From: Cannabis sativa
Taxonomy: Eukaryota; Streptophyta; Magnoliopsida; Rosales; Cannabaceae
Assembly (NCBI RefSeq): GCF_029168945.1
Contig: NC_083604.1
Span: forward strand, 9,106,812-9,170,811
DNA length: 64,000 bases
Direction of reading: 5' to 3'
In this document: positions 1 through 12,712 of the stretch, piece after piece
Position numbering within the stretch: the stretch's first letter is position 1
Layout: each line of letters opens with the position of its first letter
The notes under the pieces: model-generated
What the model saw: the letters and a program-made list of their open reading frames with translations, nothing else
Database searches by the model: none
What the model was told of the DNA's origin: nothing
Program-made: the position numbers and the translations under genes

Positions 1-393
1 GTTTTCTATCAAGAAAGCACTTTGCTAGAAAATCTTAAGGCTTGATAATTCCCAAAGATATTTCCTAAAGAGTTCCCTTAGTGCTTAGAGATAGGGAGAA
101 ATAAGCTTTTGGATAAAGGTGTAATACCTTGTTCAAGTCATGGTGATCCCCACTAATCTACACTCAAAGTTGTGAGTGAGTGTATATATATTATTCTCTT
201 GCTATATATATATTATATTACATGTGTTGTAATCTTCTCTTCTACCATTCATATATATATGCAATATATATAGTGTATATATGTGTATTGTGTAACATAT
301 ATTTAATCAATCTCTTTTATTGTCCTTGTATTATTTTTACAATTGAGTTGTATATATCTTGTTTTATCTTCCATTGTAATAAAATCTCTAACA
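1..393 (+). other. AT-rich sequence, possible LTR end of an unseen element
   Basis: This stretch is not homologous to the LTR that begins at about 394. It carries long TA-rich runs, a poly-pyrimidine stretch and ends in a CTCTAACA-like motif next to the point where homology to the right-hand gypsy LTR starts. The abrupt change and the CA end suggest the 3' end of another LTR element inserted here in plus orientation, but its other end lies outside the window. The long open frame at 180-515 is a by-product of TA-rich sequence and is not supported as a gene. Confidence 0.3.
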
Positions 394-682
394 CAATCAA
401 TGTCGAGCCCTCCACTTACTGTTCCTCCGCTTTAGTCTTTCCTTTACATACACAAGGTAGCAAACTGATGAGTCAACCGACTCAGCAAGATATGCATAAT
501 ATATATACAATGTAATACCGACCTGTACTTAGGCCCTCCTGAGCCTAAGTACAAGGTTCATCAAATGGTCAAGAATGTTCTTAACAGAAGTACGATCGAT
601 GTACCACATGCACTGAAGTACCATCTCCGTACTAGTGTTGGTAGGGCCAAATTGTACTTCCGAGTGCTACTGGGTGTTGTAC
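394..682 (-). repeat. Ty3/gypsy-type LTR fragment, distal part
   Basis: Read on the minus strand this matches the LTR at 61971-63844 (its region around 63290-63610), including the shared motif CAAGGTAGCAAACTGATGAG at 453-472. The homology resumes at 9776 after the copia insertion, so 394-682 and 9776-11169 are one LTR split in two. The last five bases, TGTAC (678-682), are the left target duplication of the copia element. The LTR's own inner end is missing because homology stops at 394. Confidence 0.75.
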
Positions 683-2558
683 TGTTGGAAGTTATTTTAC
701 CAGGAACTTAGATCTACTCACAAGTATGTTGATTTAACAACCTAAATATGAACTTCTAAAACGATGGAAAATTAAACACATAAAAGTATCAGAAATCTTA
801 CATTGGATACAGCGGAATATATGTCTCCTCCCACTCAGATCTCTAACCCTTGATTCCTTTCTGTAGTAGAGTATAATCAAGATCTGAGCCCGATAGTCCT
901 TCTTTGTTGTTTCTGAATTCTACACAGCCTTCCTCACTATGATTGAGGTATTACTTGATGTGTGTGGGCACTACTCTAACACTTATAGATTTCGAAACAG
1001 TGAAAGAATAGAGAGAGAGAGGGTGGCGGCTCAGAGAGAATATTCAGAGAGAAAATTCTGTCAGAATAATGTTGTGAATGTGTTGTTGAAAACTGAAGCC
1101 TTTGCCTTCTATTTATAGAAGACCACCCAAGGCTATGATTGAATTAATTGACATTTAAAATTGAAAAAATCAAAGAGAAAAGGAAGCTTAAGTGGCCGGC
1201 CTAGGCATTGTGGAAACAAGGCTTGCCACTTTTCCAACTTTCCTTTTCCTACATTGATAGTTTCCTGTTTTGTCAAAAACTGCCAATTCCTTTGTTCAAC
1301 CACATAAATATCAAATCTAATTATTTAATAATTAAAATTAATTATCAAATAATATATTGTCATTTATTTTATTAATAATAAAACTAATTAAAGTTTCCTA
1401 ATTAATAAATATGCCCTTCAAAATCTCTATTTACTGTTTTGCCCTTAATAAGTGATAAATTCTCAAATAGAAACAGTCTATCTTGAGAATTATAATTGAT
1501 TAATTAAAATCAATTAAATGAGTCTTACAAGTAATATTATCTCAACTAGTGGGGGGACCATGGGTCTATATATCCGAGCTTCCAATAAGCAGATCTAGAA
1601 TTTACCACTTAAATTCACTGACTTATTAATTCTTCGTTGAATCCACACATAGAACTCAGAATTGCACTCTCAGTATATAGAATGCTCTATATGTTCCACC
1701 ATATAGACACATCATTAGTTATCCATTGTTATAATCCTAATGTGATCAATGATCCTCTATATGGATGATTTACACTGTAAAGGGACTAAATTACCGTAAC
1801 ACCCTACAATGTATTTTATCCTTAAAACACTTAACCTTGTATAAATGATATTTCAACTAAGTGAAATGAGTACTCAATTATTTATCTCGTTTGGTTAAGC
1901 TCGAAGGAAATCACCCTTTGCTTACTATTCGCCAGATAGAAGCTATAGATTCCATATTTATGTTAGCGCTCCCACTCAATCGTACTACCGTGTTCCCAAA
2001 ATGTATGTATTGCCCTGACCAAAAATTAGGCTTAACTAACAAATCAAAGAACACGAATAACACTCTTGAGATTGAGCCTAACCATATCAGGATTTCGATC
2101 ATGTGATCTAGGATCAACTTATGATATTGAATTGAATAGATATTTACGGTAAGTTTCATAAATCTATTTCAAAGTTCAATATTGGTCCATTCCAATGCAT
2201 ACTCCATGCATCCAGCCTGAGCTTTACTTTAACCTATGTTCTGGAAAGAACATAACATTTCTCCAAATGCAAGTAAACTCTGTTGTAGATTGTCATATCA
2301 GAAAAACCCAGTGTTCTGATAAATCTAGGAATACTTTATTCACATAGTCATGTTTACTTTCCACTGTGTTGACAACACAATAAACATGATCAAGTTTGTG
2401 AAAAGGGTTTGGATGAATTTATAAATCAAATAGACAAACAATTGATTAAGTGAACCAAAACATACACAAATGAATGAAAATACTTCTGTTACTTTATTGA
2501 TATTGAATAATTTGGATTACATTGAAATAGAGTTTTATTTAGGGCATAAAACCCAACA
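683..2558 (-). repeat. 3' LTR of copia copy 1
   Basis: This LTR of 1876 bp ends next to the polypurine tract, so it is the 3' LTR of the minus-strand element. It contains a GA microsatellite (about 1005-1020) and a TATA-box motif on the minus strand at about 1111-1117 in a CTATAAATAG context, a plausible LTR promoter. Short open frames at 1891-2106 (+) and 1911-2159 (-) recur in all LTRs of the family and are treated as LTR sequence, not genes. Confidence 0.93.
1111..1117 (-). promoter_or_regulatory. TATA box of the copia LTR promoter
   Basis: TATAAAT on the minus strand lies inside CTATAAATAG. The same motif is kept at the equivalent place in the other three LTRs (about 8327-8333, 51383-51389 and 59722-59728). 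Conservation across two diverged copies supports a role as core promoter. Transcription start has not been observed. Confidence 0.6.
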
Positions 2559-2587
2559 AACTCCCACTTGCACTAATATAAAACAAA

Positions 2588-5500
2588 TCAGTACATTTCA
2601 ATTAATCCTAAATTCTGACGGTGCTTTTCGAATGAAGTTACTGCCAAGAATTTGGTGAATGGATCAGCTAAGTTGTCCTGTGTATCCACTTTCTCCACCA
2701 GTACATCCCCTCTTGCCAAATATTCTCTGATAATATGATACTTTCTTTCTATATGCTTACTTCTCTTGTGGCTCCGAGGTTCCTTACTGTTGGCTATAGC
2801 TCCATTGTTATCACAAAGCAGGACTAGAGGCTTTTCCATTCCAGGAACTACACCAAGATTGGTGAAGAACTTCCTAGGCCAGACAACCTCTTTAGCTGCT
2901 TCAGCCGCAACTATGTATTCTGCCTCCATGGTAGAATCCGAAATCGCAGTTTGTTTAGCACTTCTCCAAACCACTGCTCCACCCCCAAGAGTAAACACCA
3001 TCCCAGATGTAGATTTCCTGTCTTCGAGACATCCCTGGAAATCTGAGTCTGTATAGCCTAAGGGATTTAAAGCACCACCCTTGTACACTAATACATAATC
3101 TCTTGTACTCTTTAAGTATTTCAAAATATACTTAACAGCATTCCAATGTACCCGTCCTGGATTTGACTGATACCTGCTCACGATTCCAACTGCATAGCAG
3201 ATGTCAGGTCTAGTGCATAGCATAGCACACATTAGACTTCCAACTGCAGAAGCATAAGGAATTTTTGCCATGTCCTCTATCTCTTGAGGATCAGTAGGAC
3301 ACTGTTCCTTAGATAGACGGATACCATATCTAGAGGGCATATTTGCCCCATTGGTATTAGTCATGGAAAATCTCTCTAGAACTTTGTCAATGTAAGTTGT
3401 TTGAGAGAGAGCAAGGGATCTGTTCTTCCGGTTTCTGATAATCTGAATACCGAGAACATAGGCTGCCTCACCCAAGTCTTTCACGTCGAATTGAGTGTCA
3501 AGCCATTCCTTGATGTGAGTCATTTTCTTGACATTGTTGCCAATGATCAAAATGTCATCAACATAAAGGACCAGGAATACTACTACTTGGTTTTCCTTGA
3601 GTTGGTAAACACAAGGTTCATCTTCATTCTGATGAAAGCCGTAGGTTTTAATGATCTCATCAAACCTTTTATTCCATGAGCGAGAAGCTTGCTTAAGTCC
3701 ATATATGGACCTGTTTAATTTGCAAACTTTATTCTCCTGCCTAGGAAGAACATAACCTTCTGGTTGCTCCATATAGATGGTTTCTTCAAGAAGCCCATTA
3801 AGAAAGGCTGTCTTGACATCCATTTGCCAAATTTCATAATCTAAAGCGGCAACAATGGAGAGAAGAATTCGGATGGATTTGAGCATGGCAACCGGACTAA
3901 AAGTTTCCTCATAGTCCACATGTTCTCTTTAGGTATAACCCTTGGCGACTAGTCTAGCTTTGAAAGTTTCGACTTCGCCTCCAGCACCTCTTTTCTTCTT
4001 GTAGACCCATTTACATCCAATTGGACGATAATCATCAGGTGGTTCTACATATTCCCAGACTTTGTTCTTTTTCATGGAATCCATTTCTGAATCCATGCCG
4101 GCTGACCATCACTTCCGTTGCGGACTTGCCATTGCCTGTTTATAGGTTAATGGGTCGTCATCAATACCGTCACCAACAACCATATTGATTTCACCATCCA
4201 AGCCATAACGAGATGGTTTTGTAGAAACCCTCCCACTACAACGAGGAGCGGTGACCTTCTGAACATGAGCTTTGGTAGTAGTTTTCTTAGTTGCTACAAT
4301 TGAGGGAGTGGGATGTTCCTCTTCTTGAGTAGAAGAGGATGGTACATTTGAAGGAACAGTATCTGTGAGCATTTCCTCTAATACAATTTCACTTTTCGGT
4401 TTGTTGTCTTTCATATAGTTATCTTCAAGGAAAGTAGCATTTGTAGAAACAAATACTTTGTTATCCTTGTGACTATAAAATAGTCCACCCCTAGTCTCTT
4501 TAGAATTTCCGACAAACATGCAAACTTCAGTTCGCGATTCCAGTTTGCCTTCTTTCTTTCTCAAGACGTGAGCAGGGCACCCCCAAATCCTATAATGGCG
4601 TAAACTAGGTGTACGACCATTCCATAGTTCGATGGGTGTCTTAGGGACTGCTTTAGATGGTACAACATTTAAAATGTCGTTTTCCATTTGAATAGCATAT
4701 CCCCAGAAGGACGTAGACAGAGTTGAATAACTCAGCATAGACCTAACCATTTCCAAGAGAGTGCGATTTCTTCTTTCTGCAACTCCATTATGCTGTGGAG
4801 TGCTTGGGGCAGTATATTGGGATTCAATTCCAAATTCAGTTAAATGATCTTTGAACTGCATATCCATATATTCTCCACCCCTATCAGTTCGCAAGATCTT
4901 TAATGTTTTACCTAATTGGTTTTGAGCCAAAGCATGAAATTCCTGAAACTTTTCAAACGTTTCAGATTTCTTTTGCATTAGGTAAAGAAAACTGTATCTA
5001 GAGAAATCGTCAATGAAAGTGACGAAATACTCATAACCTCCTCTGGCTTTTACATTCAGCGGTCCGCAAACATCTGAATGCACTAACCCTAGGGGTTGTT
5101 TGGCACGCTCTCCCTTCGCAGAGAAAGAACGTTTGGTCATTTTCCCTTCTAGGCAAGACTCGCAAACTGGCAGTTCTCCTAAGACGACATTTTTCAATGG
5201 ACCGTCTTTGGTTAGCCTATTGAGTCTATCAAAGCCTATATGACCTAAACGTAAATGCCATAGATAAGTTTGATCATCATTATCAATCTCTTTTCTCTTA
5301 AGGCTTCTAGGTTTAGCTACATTGAAAAGTTCAGTATTTAGTGAAATTTGAGTATCAGGTCTTAAAACATAAAGGCCTTGTTCCATGTTTGCAACACATA
5401 TATGAAATCCATTACAAGAAATTGAACAATTTGAACTCAAAAAATTCAACATTGAAAATTGTGTCTGTAAACATGAAACACTAATCAAGTTTCTACTAAA

Positions 5501-6300
5501 ATTGGGAATATATAAAACATTCTCTAAAAGTAAAAACTTCTTAGAATTAAACTTGATTCGGGCTGTTCCTCTTGCTTTAACTGATACCAACTCGCCATTT
5601 CCAACTTTTAGCTTTAACTCATCTGGGTGAAGATTCTCCCAAGTTTCAAGCAGCTGCAATGAAGAACATACATGGTTAGTAGATCCAGAATCAACAATCC
5701 AGGTGGATTTGTCGTTCTCTAAAACACATGATTCAAAGACAAAAGCATCACCTTCGTTTGAATTGTCTAGAAGCCTGGGACATTGTTCTTCTTTATGTCC
5801 CTTTCCATTACAATTCGCACATAGAACATGATGTCTGATAATTGTACTTGAAGAAGGACTTTGTTAGAGCCTTCATGCTTAATCTTCTTCCTCTGATTAA
5901 AGTTTGCAATACCAGGAGGTCCCATTGCAATCAGATTCCGCTCATGGGCCCTCAACTCAGTCTCGAGTTTGTCCATGTCGGAGGAGTGAGGATTGTTCAA
6001 TAAGTAATATAGAACAAAACTATCATACTCCTGAGGAAGACTATTAAGTATGAGTCTTACCCATTGTTCCTTTGATAAATCAATTCCTAGTAGATTTGCC
6101 TTTTGGAATTTCAGATTCATCAACAATAGGTGCGAGTTAATGCAACTACCAGGATGCATTTTCACACTATTGAGTTCTTTTGCAAAGATACTAACTAGGA
6201 GTGGATCGGGATGAGGGTTATTCATATTGGCACTACAACATATCAATAAACAGAAGTAAGGTTTTGGTTCTATAAATTCATACACAGGTTCAGAAAACAA
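2588..6300 (-). pseudogene. Copia gag-pol polyprotein, broken (copy 1)
   Basis: Reading on the minus strand: gag fragment (6300-5870), CCHC zinc knuckle, protease motif DSGST near 5690, pre-integrase HLRLGHIG region and integrase core with HSDVCGP, TDRGGEY and NGVAERRNR (the D, D, E residues are all present), reverse transcriptase with YVDD, and RNase H ending at 2588. The protein would nick and integrate element cDNA and copy element RNA. Breaks: a frameshift near 5863 just before the zinc knuckle, a TGA at 4109-4111 in place of an Arg codon, and a TAA at 3929-3931 in place of a Gln codon. The amino end of gag is shorter than usual for copia elements and may be partly deleted. Not functional as it stands. 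Confidence 0.92.
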
Positions 6301-7901
6301 ATAATCACATATGTTATAAAAATACTAAATCTAACATAGTTTATTTTCCAAGGTTTCCAACGAACTGATACAGTGTCCCGTTTAGGCGAGAGTCAAAGCA
6401 TCATCCATTGAATAGAGTTGTCAATTCATCTAAAATGTCAAACATTCTAGCAACCTTTTATTCGATCAAGATTGGAATTCAGCGTTGTCCCGTTTAGGCG
6501 AGAGTGAAGGCAATTCTATCTTATGAGCTTCTACCATTGTTTCGCACTCTTGTAAGTCTTATACAGTCGCCACCATTAAGGTGGTCATAAACCATATAAA
6601 AAACTTATAAGAATACTTATCTTTCGAGATTAAACGGCGCTAACTTGCTAATGAACGTTCTTCCATTAGGGAGGATTACTCACTAAAACAATAGCTATGT
6701 AAAACCAACAATGGAGATCGAATTTCTCTTGATTAAAGCTCATTATTTAAAAAAAAATATATGTATTTTGTTTAATCATTTATATTCCATATTTCAATAA
6801 TGAAATATTACAAATTAAAGTAAAAACTTTAATTAAATTTCAAAAAATGGAATAATTTTGAAAAATATCTTATTTAAGTTGTTTAGAAAAATCTAAATAC
6901 CCAACTTAAATATTCTTCAATCAATGACTTAAATAAATATTACCAATTAAGTAGTAACCACTTAATTTAGAAGATATTCCATTTTAAGTTCCCATATTTA
7001 TAAAATATCAACTTAAAAAATATCTAAAGAATCTTAATAACCAATTCCTAAAATTCCTCAACTTAATTTATAATAGGAAAGTCAAAAATATTCAAATCTA
7101 AGTTGATTTGATAGATTTAACTAAATCTCAACTTAAATAGGAATATTTAATGAAATTATAAAATTAAGATTCAAAAAGAATTTATATGGTTATAATTCCA
7201 TATTTAATTAAACACAAGAAAAATACATATAGTTTTCCAGAATATAATTATTCAAACTATGTTTTTCTTAAATTAATTTCAAGGAAGAATGAAATTAATT
7301 ATGTTGCTAATCAATTTTATTAGGTCAAACTAATATAATTAACCTAGCACAGTTATCCAAATCAGGCAAATGGGCCTTCACAATTGGAGTTGTTCATGTG
7401 AGGGGGGGCTGGGTCCAGTATGTCGTACCCACTTCTAAGGCTCCCAACTCTCACACAAGGCCCAAAAGAGAGGAATTTAACCTTAAAATGAACAACTGTT
7501 ATTATTGAATAGGCTCACTACTAAATGAGCCTAAATAAAATCTATCAGGTATGATATTTTATTTAGCAACAACAACCTATATGTATCTATAACAGAAATT
7601 AAACATATAGGCTCACACAGGCATACACATTTGGATGGATCCTATCATGTTACTAGGTCATACACAGATGAAAGAAGTTTGTAAAAATTACCTGTTACAA
7701 ATTATTTACTTGATCTATCATCAATTGAACCATTGGTTAAAATCAGAGACAGAAAAGTAACTATTTTTCCCAGAATTCACAAACAACAATCAAACATCAA
7801 TATGACACACAAAGCAACATGATACCATCCAAAACACAAACAAATCGTTTTAAGTCCAAATTTCTTGCAAGCAAATCAATTACCATGGCTCTGTTGCCAG
7901 T
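6301..7901 (-). other. Leader and primer-binding site of copia copy 1
   Basis: This AT-rich non-coding leader lies between the 5' LTR and gag. At its LTR end, about 7883-7899 on the minus strand, is TGGCAACAGAGCCATGG, a variant of the initiator-Met tRNA primer site (usual core TGGTATCAGAGCC). Near gag the leader has two copies of TGTCCCGTTTAGGCGAGAGT (about 6374-6393 and 6486-6505), kept in the second copia copy, so a possible cis signal for packaging, dimerisation or reverse transcription. No gene is visible in it. Confidence 0.7.
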
Positions 7902-9775
7902 TGTTGGAAGTTATTTTACCAGGAACTTAGATCTACTCACAAGTATGTTGATTTAACAACCTAAATATGAACTTCTAAAACGATGGAAAATTAAACACAT
8001 AAAAGTATCAGAAATCTTACATTGGATGCAGCGGAATATATGTCTCCTCCCACTCAGATCTCTAACCCTTGATTCCTTTCTGTAGCAGAGTATAATCAAG
8101 ATCTGAGCCCGATAGTCCTTCTTTGTTGTTTCTGAATTCTACACAACCTTCCTCACTATGATTGAGGTATTACTTGATGTGTGTGGGCACTACTCTAACA
8201 CTTATAGATTTTGAAACAGTGAAAGAATAGAGAGAGAGAGGGTGGCGGCTCAGAGAGAATATTCAGAGAGATTCTGTTAGAATAATGTTGTGAATGTGTT
8301 GTTGAAAACTGAAGTCTTTGCCTTCTATTTATAGAAGACCACCCAGGGCTATGATTGAATTAATTGACATTTAAAATTAAAAAAATCAAAGAGAAAAGGA
8401 AGCTTAAGTGGCCGGCCTAGGCATTGTGGAAACAAGGCTTGCCACTTTTCCAACTTTCCTTTTCCTACATTGATAGTTTCCTGTTTTGTCAAAAACTGCA
8501 AATTCCTTTGTTCAACCACATAAATGTCAAATCTAATTATTTAATAATTAAAATTAATTATCAAATAATATATTGTCATTTATTTTATTAATAATAAAAC
8601 TAATTAAAGTTTCCTAATTAATAAATATGCCCTTCAAAATCTCTATTTATTGTTTTGCCCTTAATAAGTGATAAATTCTCAAATAAAAACAGTCTATCTT
8701 GAGAATTTTTAATTGATTAATTAAAATCAATTAAATGAGTCCTACAAGTATTATCATCTCAACTAGTGAGGGGACCATGGGTCTATATATCCGAGCTTCC
8801 AATAAGCAGATCTTGAATTTACCACTTAAATTCACTGACTTATTAATTCTTCGTTGAATCCACACATAGAACTCAGAATTGCACTCTCAGTATATAGAAT
8901 GCTCTATATGTTCCACCATATAGACACATCATTAGTTATCCATTGTTATAATCCTAATGTGATCAATGATCCTCTATATGGATGATTTACACTGTAAAGG
9001 GACTAAATTACCGTAACACCCTACAATGTATTTTATCCTTAAAACACTTAACCTTGTATAAATGATATTTCAACTAAGTGAAATGAGTACTCAATCATTT
9101 ATCTCGTTTGGTTAAGCTCAAAGGAAATCACCCTTTGCTTACTATTCGCCAGATAGAAGCTATAGATTCCATATTTATGTTAGCGCTCCCACTCAATCGT
9201 ACTACCGTGTTTCCAAAATGTATGTATTGCCCTGACCAAAAATTAGGCTTAACTAACAAATCAAAGAACACGAATAACACTCTTGAGATTGAGCCTAACC
9301 ATATCAGGATTTCGATCATGTGATCTAGGATCAACTTATGATATTGAATTGAATAGATATTTACGGTAAGTTTCATAAATCTATTTCAAAGTTCAATATC
9401 GGTCCATTCCAATGCATACTCCATGCATCCAACCTGAGCTTTACTTTAACCTATGTTCTGGAAAGAACATAACATTTCTCCAAATGCAAGTAAACTCTGT
9501 TGTAGATTGTCATATCAGAAAAACCCAGTGCTCTGATAAATCTAGGAATACTTTATTCACATAGTCATGTTTACTTTCCACTGTGTTGACAACACAATAA
9601 ACATGATCAAGTATGTGAAAGGGGTTTGGATGAATTTATAAATCAAATAGACAAACAATTGATTAAGTGAACCAAAACATACACAAATGAATGAAAATAC
9701 TTCTGTTACTTTATTGATATTGAATAATCTGGATTACATTGAAATAGAGTTTTATTTAGGGCATAAAATTCAACA
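7902..9775 (-). repeat. 5' LTR of copia copy 1
   Basis: This LTR of 1874 bp is next to the primer-binding site. It differs from the 3' LTR at 683-2558 by scattered single bases and a few-base indel in the GAGAAAATTCTG region, an estimated one to two percent by eye. It ends with CAACA followed by the right target duplication TGTAC. Confidence 0.93.
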
Positions 9776-11169
9776 TGTACCACATGCACTCCGTATCCAC
9801 TTGTACTCGTGTTGGTAACACCGTAACTTACCCTTAAACATCATACATTGTACTGACACACTCAGTACTACAACTATTCCTGTGCTAGTAGTGTAAACAA
9901 TATAAACATGCATTCATATACACATGTACATACTTTATGCTAATCTTACCTCGTTTCCAGATTCAAGCGTGTCAGTCGACTTGAATGGAAAATTCTTGAG
10001 CTGAACGGAGGTCCTATGTCACATTACACAATCGGGTAAATGACTTGAGTGAACCTTTCTCGAAATCCTAAACTTAAGACCAAGGGTAGCCTTAAAAACA
10101 CACACGTAAATACTACCGTACATACCAGAGAAAACACCAAACTAAGTTCTGAAAATAACACAAATTGGAAAAATCACATTTTTGGGAATCCTGCCTAAGA
10201 ACCAGTCTACCGGTTCTACAAGTCCTGTAGCAACTGGTCGACCAGTTGGCACCAGGAAACTCCAAAAATTCTATAACTCGGCCAAAACTTCCCCAAATCC
10301 AACCATACTTTCCAAAATACCTTTATGGACATTCTAGAGCAGTTTTCACACAACAACAGCAAGAGAATTACACTAAAACTCAACATACCATGGTTGAGTC
10401 AAGTTTGAGTTCTAAGAACTCAAACTTGCTCAAACCCAAAATTACCCACCAACAACAATTCAATTAGACATAAAACATCATTTAGAATCATGTGAAAACA
10501 TCCCTAATCGAAAATCAACTAAACATAATCAAAATTCCCAACTCACAACCCTAACCTCAAGAAAAACCTTCCAACAACATAACAAATCTATAGTAGAGTA
10601 AGCTTAGGATTTTACCTCAGATCAAGTTCTCAAATTCCACCTAATAACCTCTAAAACTTGATGAAATCTCTACCCTAGGCTGCTGGTTCTTGCTGGCCGA
10701 ACAAGGAAGAAGAAGAATAAAGTGGTGTTTTTTTTTTCTCTTTTTTGCCTAAATTCCTCTAATTAGATAACCTATAGTATAATAGATTATTTGATTATTC
10801 CTTGATTAATTAATACAAGGCCAGCTGCCACTTAGCAAAATAAACACATGTCCCAAGAGTTCAAAATGGCAAAATTACCCCATCCTATTGCATATCTCAA
10901 TAAATGGCTTGGGGGTAAAATGGTCCAAAGCCACTACCCCGCCTTAATCAAATTCCAAAATTTAACACACTATAATTTTCTATAAAAAGGTTCTAGATTT
11001 ACCCGTGTGACTAAAATAACCCCCGTTGCATTTTCCATTGCCACCAAGCTAGAATCACAAGAATAACATATTTTACATTTAACATAAACATTTACATATA
11101 ATTATTAATAATAATAAAATTAAAATCTATAGCCCCACTAATCCATTTCTAAATCATACGGTCATTACA
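9776..11169 (-). repeat. Ty3/gypsy-type LTR fragment, proximal part
   Basis: Continues the LTR broken at 682. It matches the LTR at 61971-63844 in reverse, from the GTACTCGTGTTGGTAACACC motif to the terminal inverted repeat: the LTR begins TGTAATGACCG on the minus strand at 11169 (TGTAAAGACCG in the right copy). It includes an 18-bp perfect palindrome at 10231-10248. Divergence from the right-hand copy is substantial, so this is an old insertion. The short open frame at 10246-10467 is part of the LTR. Confidence 0.8.
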
Positions 11170-12712
11170 TAATGCATCTTCATTAGAAAAGACATGGGGA
11201 TGTTCATTTGATTTTGCCATTTTCAGAGGTTCTGTAGCAAATGCTGATGTCTCGTTTTTTTACCTTATTAATGTACCTTTTCTGCGCACTATGTTGTTTC
11301 CTGCGAGGTGTGACCCTCCAAAAATAACTAAAATATGCTCGCCCTCTACTGGGGGAGGTTGTATCCTTAGATTATTTGGGTTATTGGACTGATTATGTTC
11401 GTTTCATTGTGTCCTCACATACTGCCTTGAATATCCTCACGAGATTAGGCTCTCGATTTCATCTATCAACGGACGACAATCTTCAGTTGTATACCCAATG
11501 TCTCTATGGATACGGTAATACTTATTTGTATCTCGCTTATTTCTCGCATGTCTCATTGGGTCTGGTCTGCGAAATGTAACCCGATTTTCATTGGCGAGGT
11601 AGATATTTTTCCGAGTCACATTTAATTCAGTATTCACTGAATAAATGATAACATACTTTTTATGTTTCTTTTGCTTTTTTTTATCCTTGGATGAGTCTCT
11701 TGATTCATCATTCCTCTTAGTATTCGAACCATTTAGATTTTCCACTTTAGTAGTCACAATGCTCACTGTTGCTATACTAGTGCTAAGTTTATATCCCGAG
11801 TTGGACTTGAACAGATTGATTTCATTCTGTGCCTCTTCTTTTCACACAAAAATTTGTGCTCTTTCGTTGAACTCGTTGATATTTCTTACAGGATGTCATT
11901 GCAAATAATCCCATAATTCTCCCCTTGTAGTTGACAAGTCAGTTATAATTCTAGCCTAAAGGGCTGTTAATCGAATGTTGTCATTCAAGTTTCTAACTTT
12001 GGCTGCAACCATACTAAAATGACTCAAGTACGCCTTAAGAAATTCTCCTAGTTGCTGCTTGACATTAGTCAATGAAGATGCTGCTGGTTTGCAAATCCAT
12101 GGGAAGTTCCTGAAACATCATGCCAATGCTCCTAATTTCTTGCATTGCCAGTATTGGGTGGATTTTCTCTAACCATTGGGATATTCCTTATATTCCCAGG
12201 TTGTTTTTCCTGAGTATTTGTGGGATTTTTATGATTATTTTCTTGCCTCCAAGTCATGGAACCTCGGGGCCTTCCGCGTGGTCGCCTTGTAGATGGATCA
12301 TGTTGAGTTTGAGGAGTGGTTCCATGTATAGCCTTGGCTACCGCAACCTCTCGTTCCAACTCAATATTTCTTCAATTTGACTCAGCGAGGCATTGTTGAA
12401 GTTGCATGTTTTCTAATTCTACCAGTAGGACATATCTAGTGGGATCATAGTCATCTTCACTTCAACTCTTTGGGATCTGTTCACACGTAGGGTTGAAATT
12501 TCCATTGTTTCTTCCATAACGAGAGGCTTCAGTCGTGTTGGTTCCTTGTGATCCCTGAGGTTCCTTTCCAGGGCGATGGGTGGTCTCCTTTGGATGGCTT
12601 TCTTCGTTACGAGGGGTATTAGCCACCATAGATATAGGTTTGTAATTGTATCTATAAGGAGGGTATCTTCTGAGTTTTTATTACAAAGGCTCTCAATGAA
12701 AGCACCAAACTG
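11170..12712 (-). pseudogene. Tat-type Ty3/gypsy gag, broken, with primer site
   Basis: Minus-strand reading gives gag pieces: an N-terminal piece with a proline/arginine-rich region (12359-12132) and a C-terminal piece containing [15 protein letters not shown] (around 11500), a degenerate form of the CCHC-like region in Tat gags. Multiple stops and shifts separate the pieces. At 12691-12712 the minus strand has TTTGGTGCTTTCATTGAGAG, the motif next to the 5' LTR in this family, also seen near 39250. The 3' side is cut off at 11169/11170 by the gypsy LTR. Protease and polymerase are absent. Confidence 0.75.

Larger units (their letters stand above)
683..9775 (-). mobile_element. Complete Ty1/copia LTR retrotransposon, copy 1
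   Basis: A 9.1-kb element bounded by two almost identical LTRs (683-2558 and 7902-9775), each starting TGTTGGAAG and ending in CAACA. A 5-bp target duplication TGTAC lies at 678-682 and 9776-9780. A polypurine tract (minus strand, 2559-2573) and a primer-binding site (minus, about 7883-7899) sit just inside the LTRs. The order on the minus strand is LTR, leader, gag, protease, integrase, reverse transcriptase, RNase H, LTR, which is diagnostic of copia. The few differences between LTRs indicate a recent insertion, yet the coding region is already broken. The LTR length and protein motifs suggest the Tork/Angela side of copia; that placement is tentative. Confidence 0.95.

Noticed and set aside
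180..515. 111-codon open frame rich in Tyr, Ile and Cys
   Set aside because: Produced by TA-rich repeat sequence; runs across the junction of two repeats and has no domain.
1891..2106. 71-codon frame repeated in all four copia LTRs (also at 9108, 52160, 60499)
   Set aside because: Shared because the LTRs are copies. It lies antisense to the element, and its end differs by a frameshift in copy 2, so there is no sign of selection on a protein.
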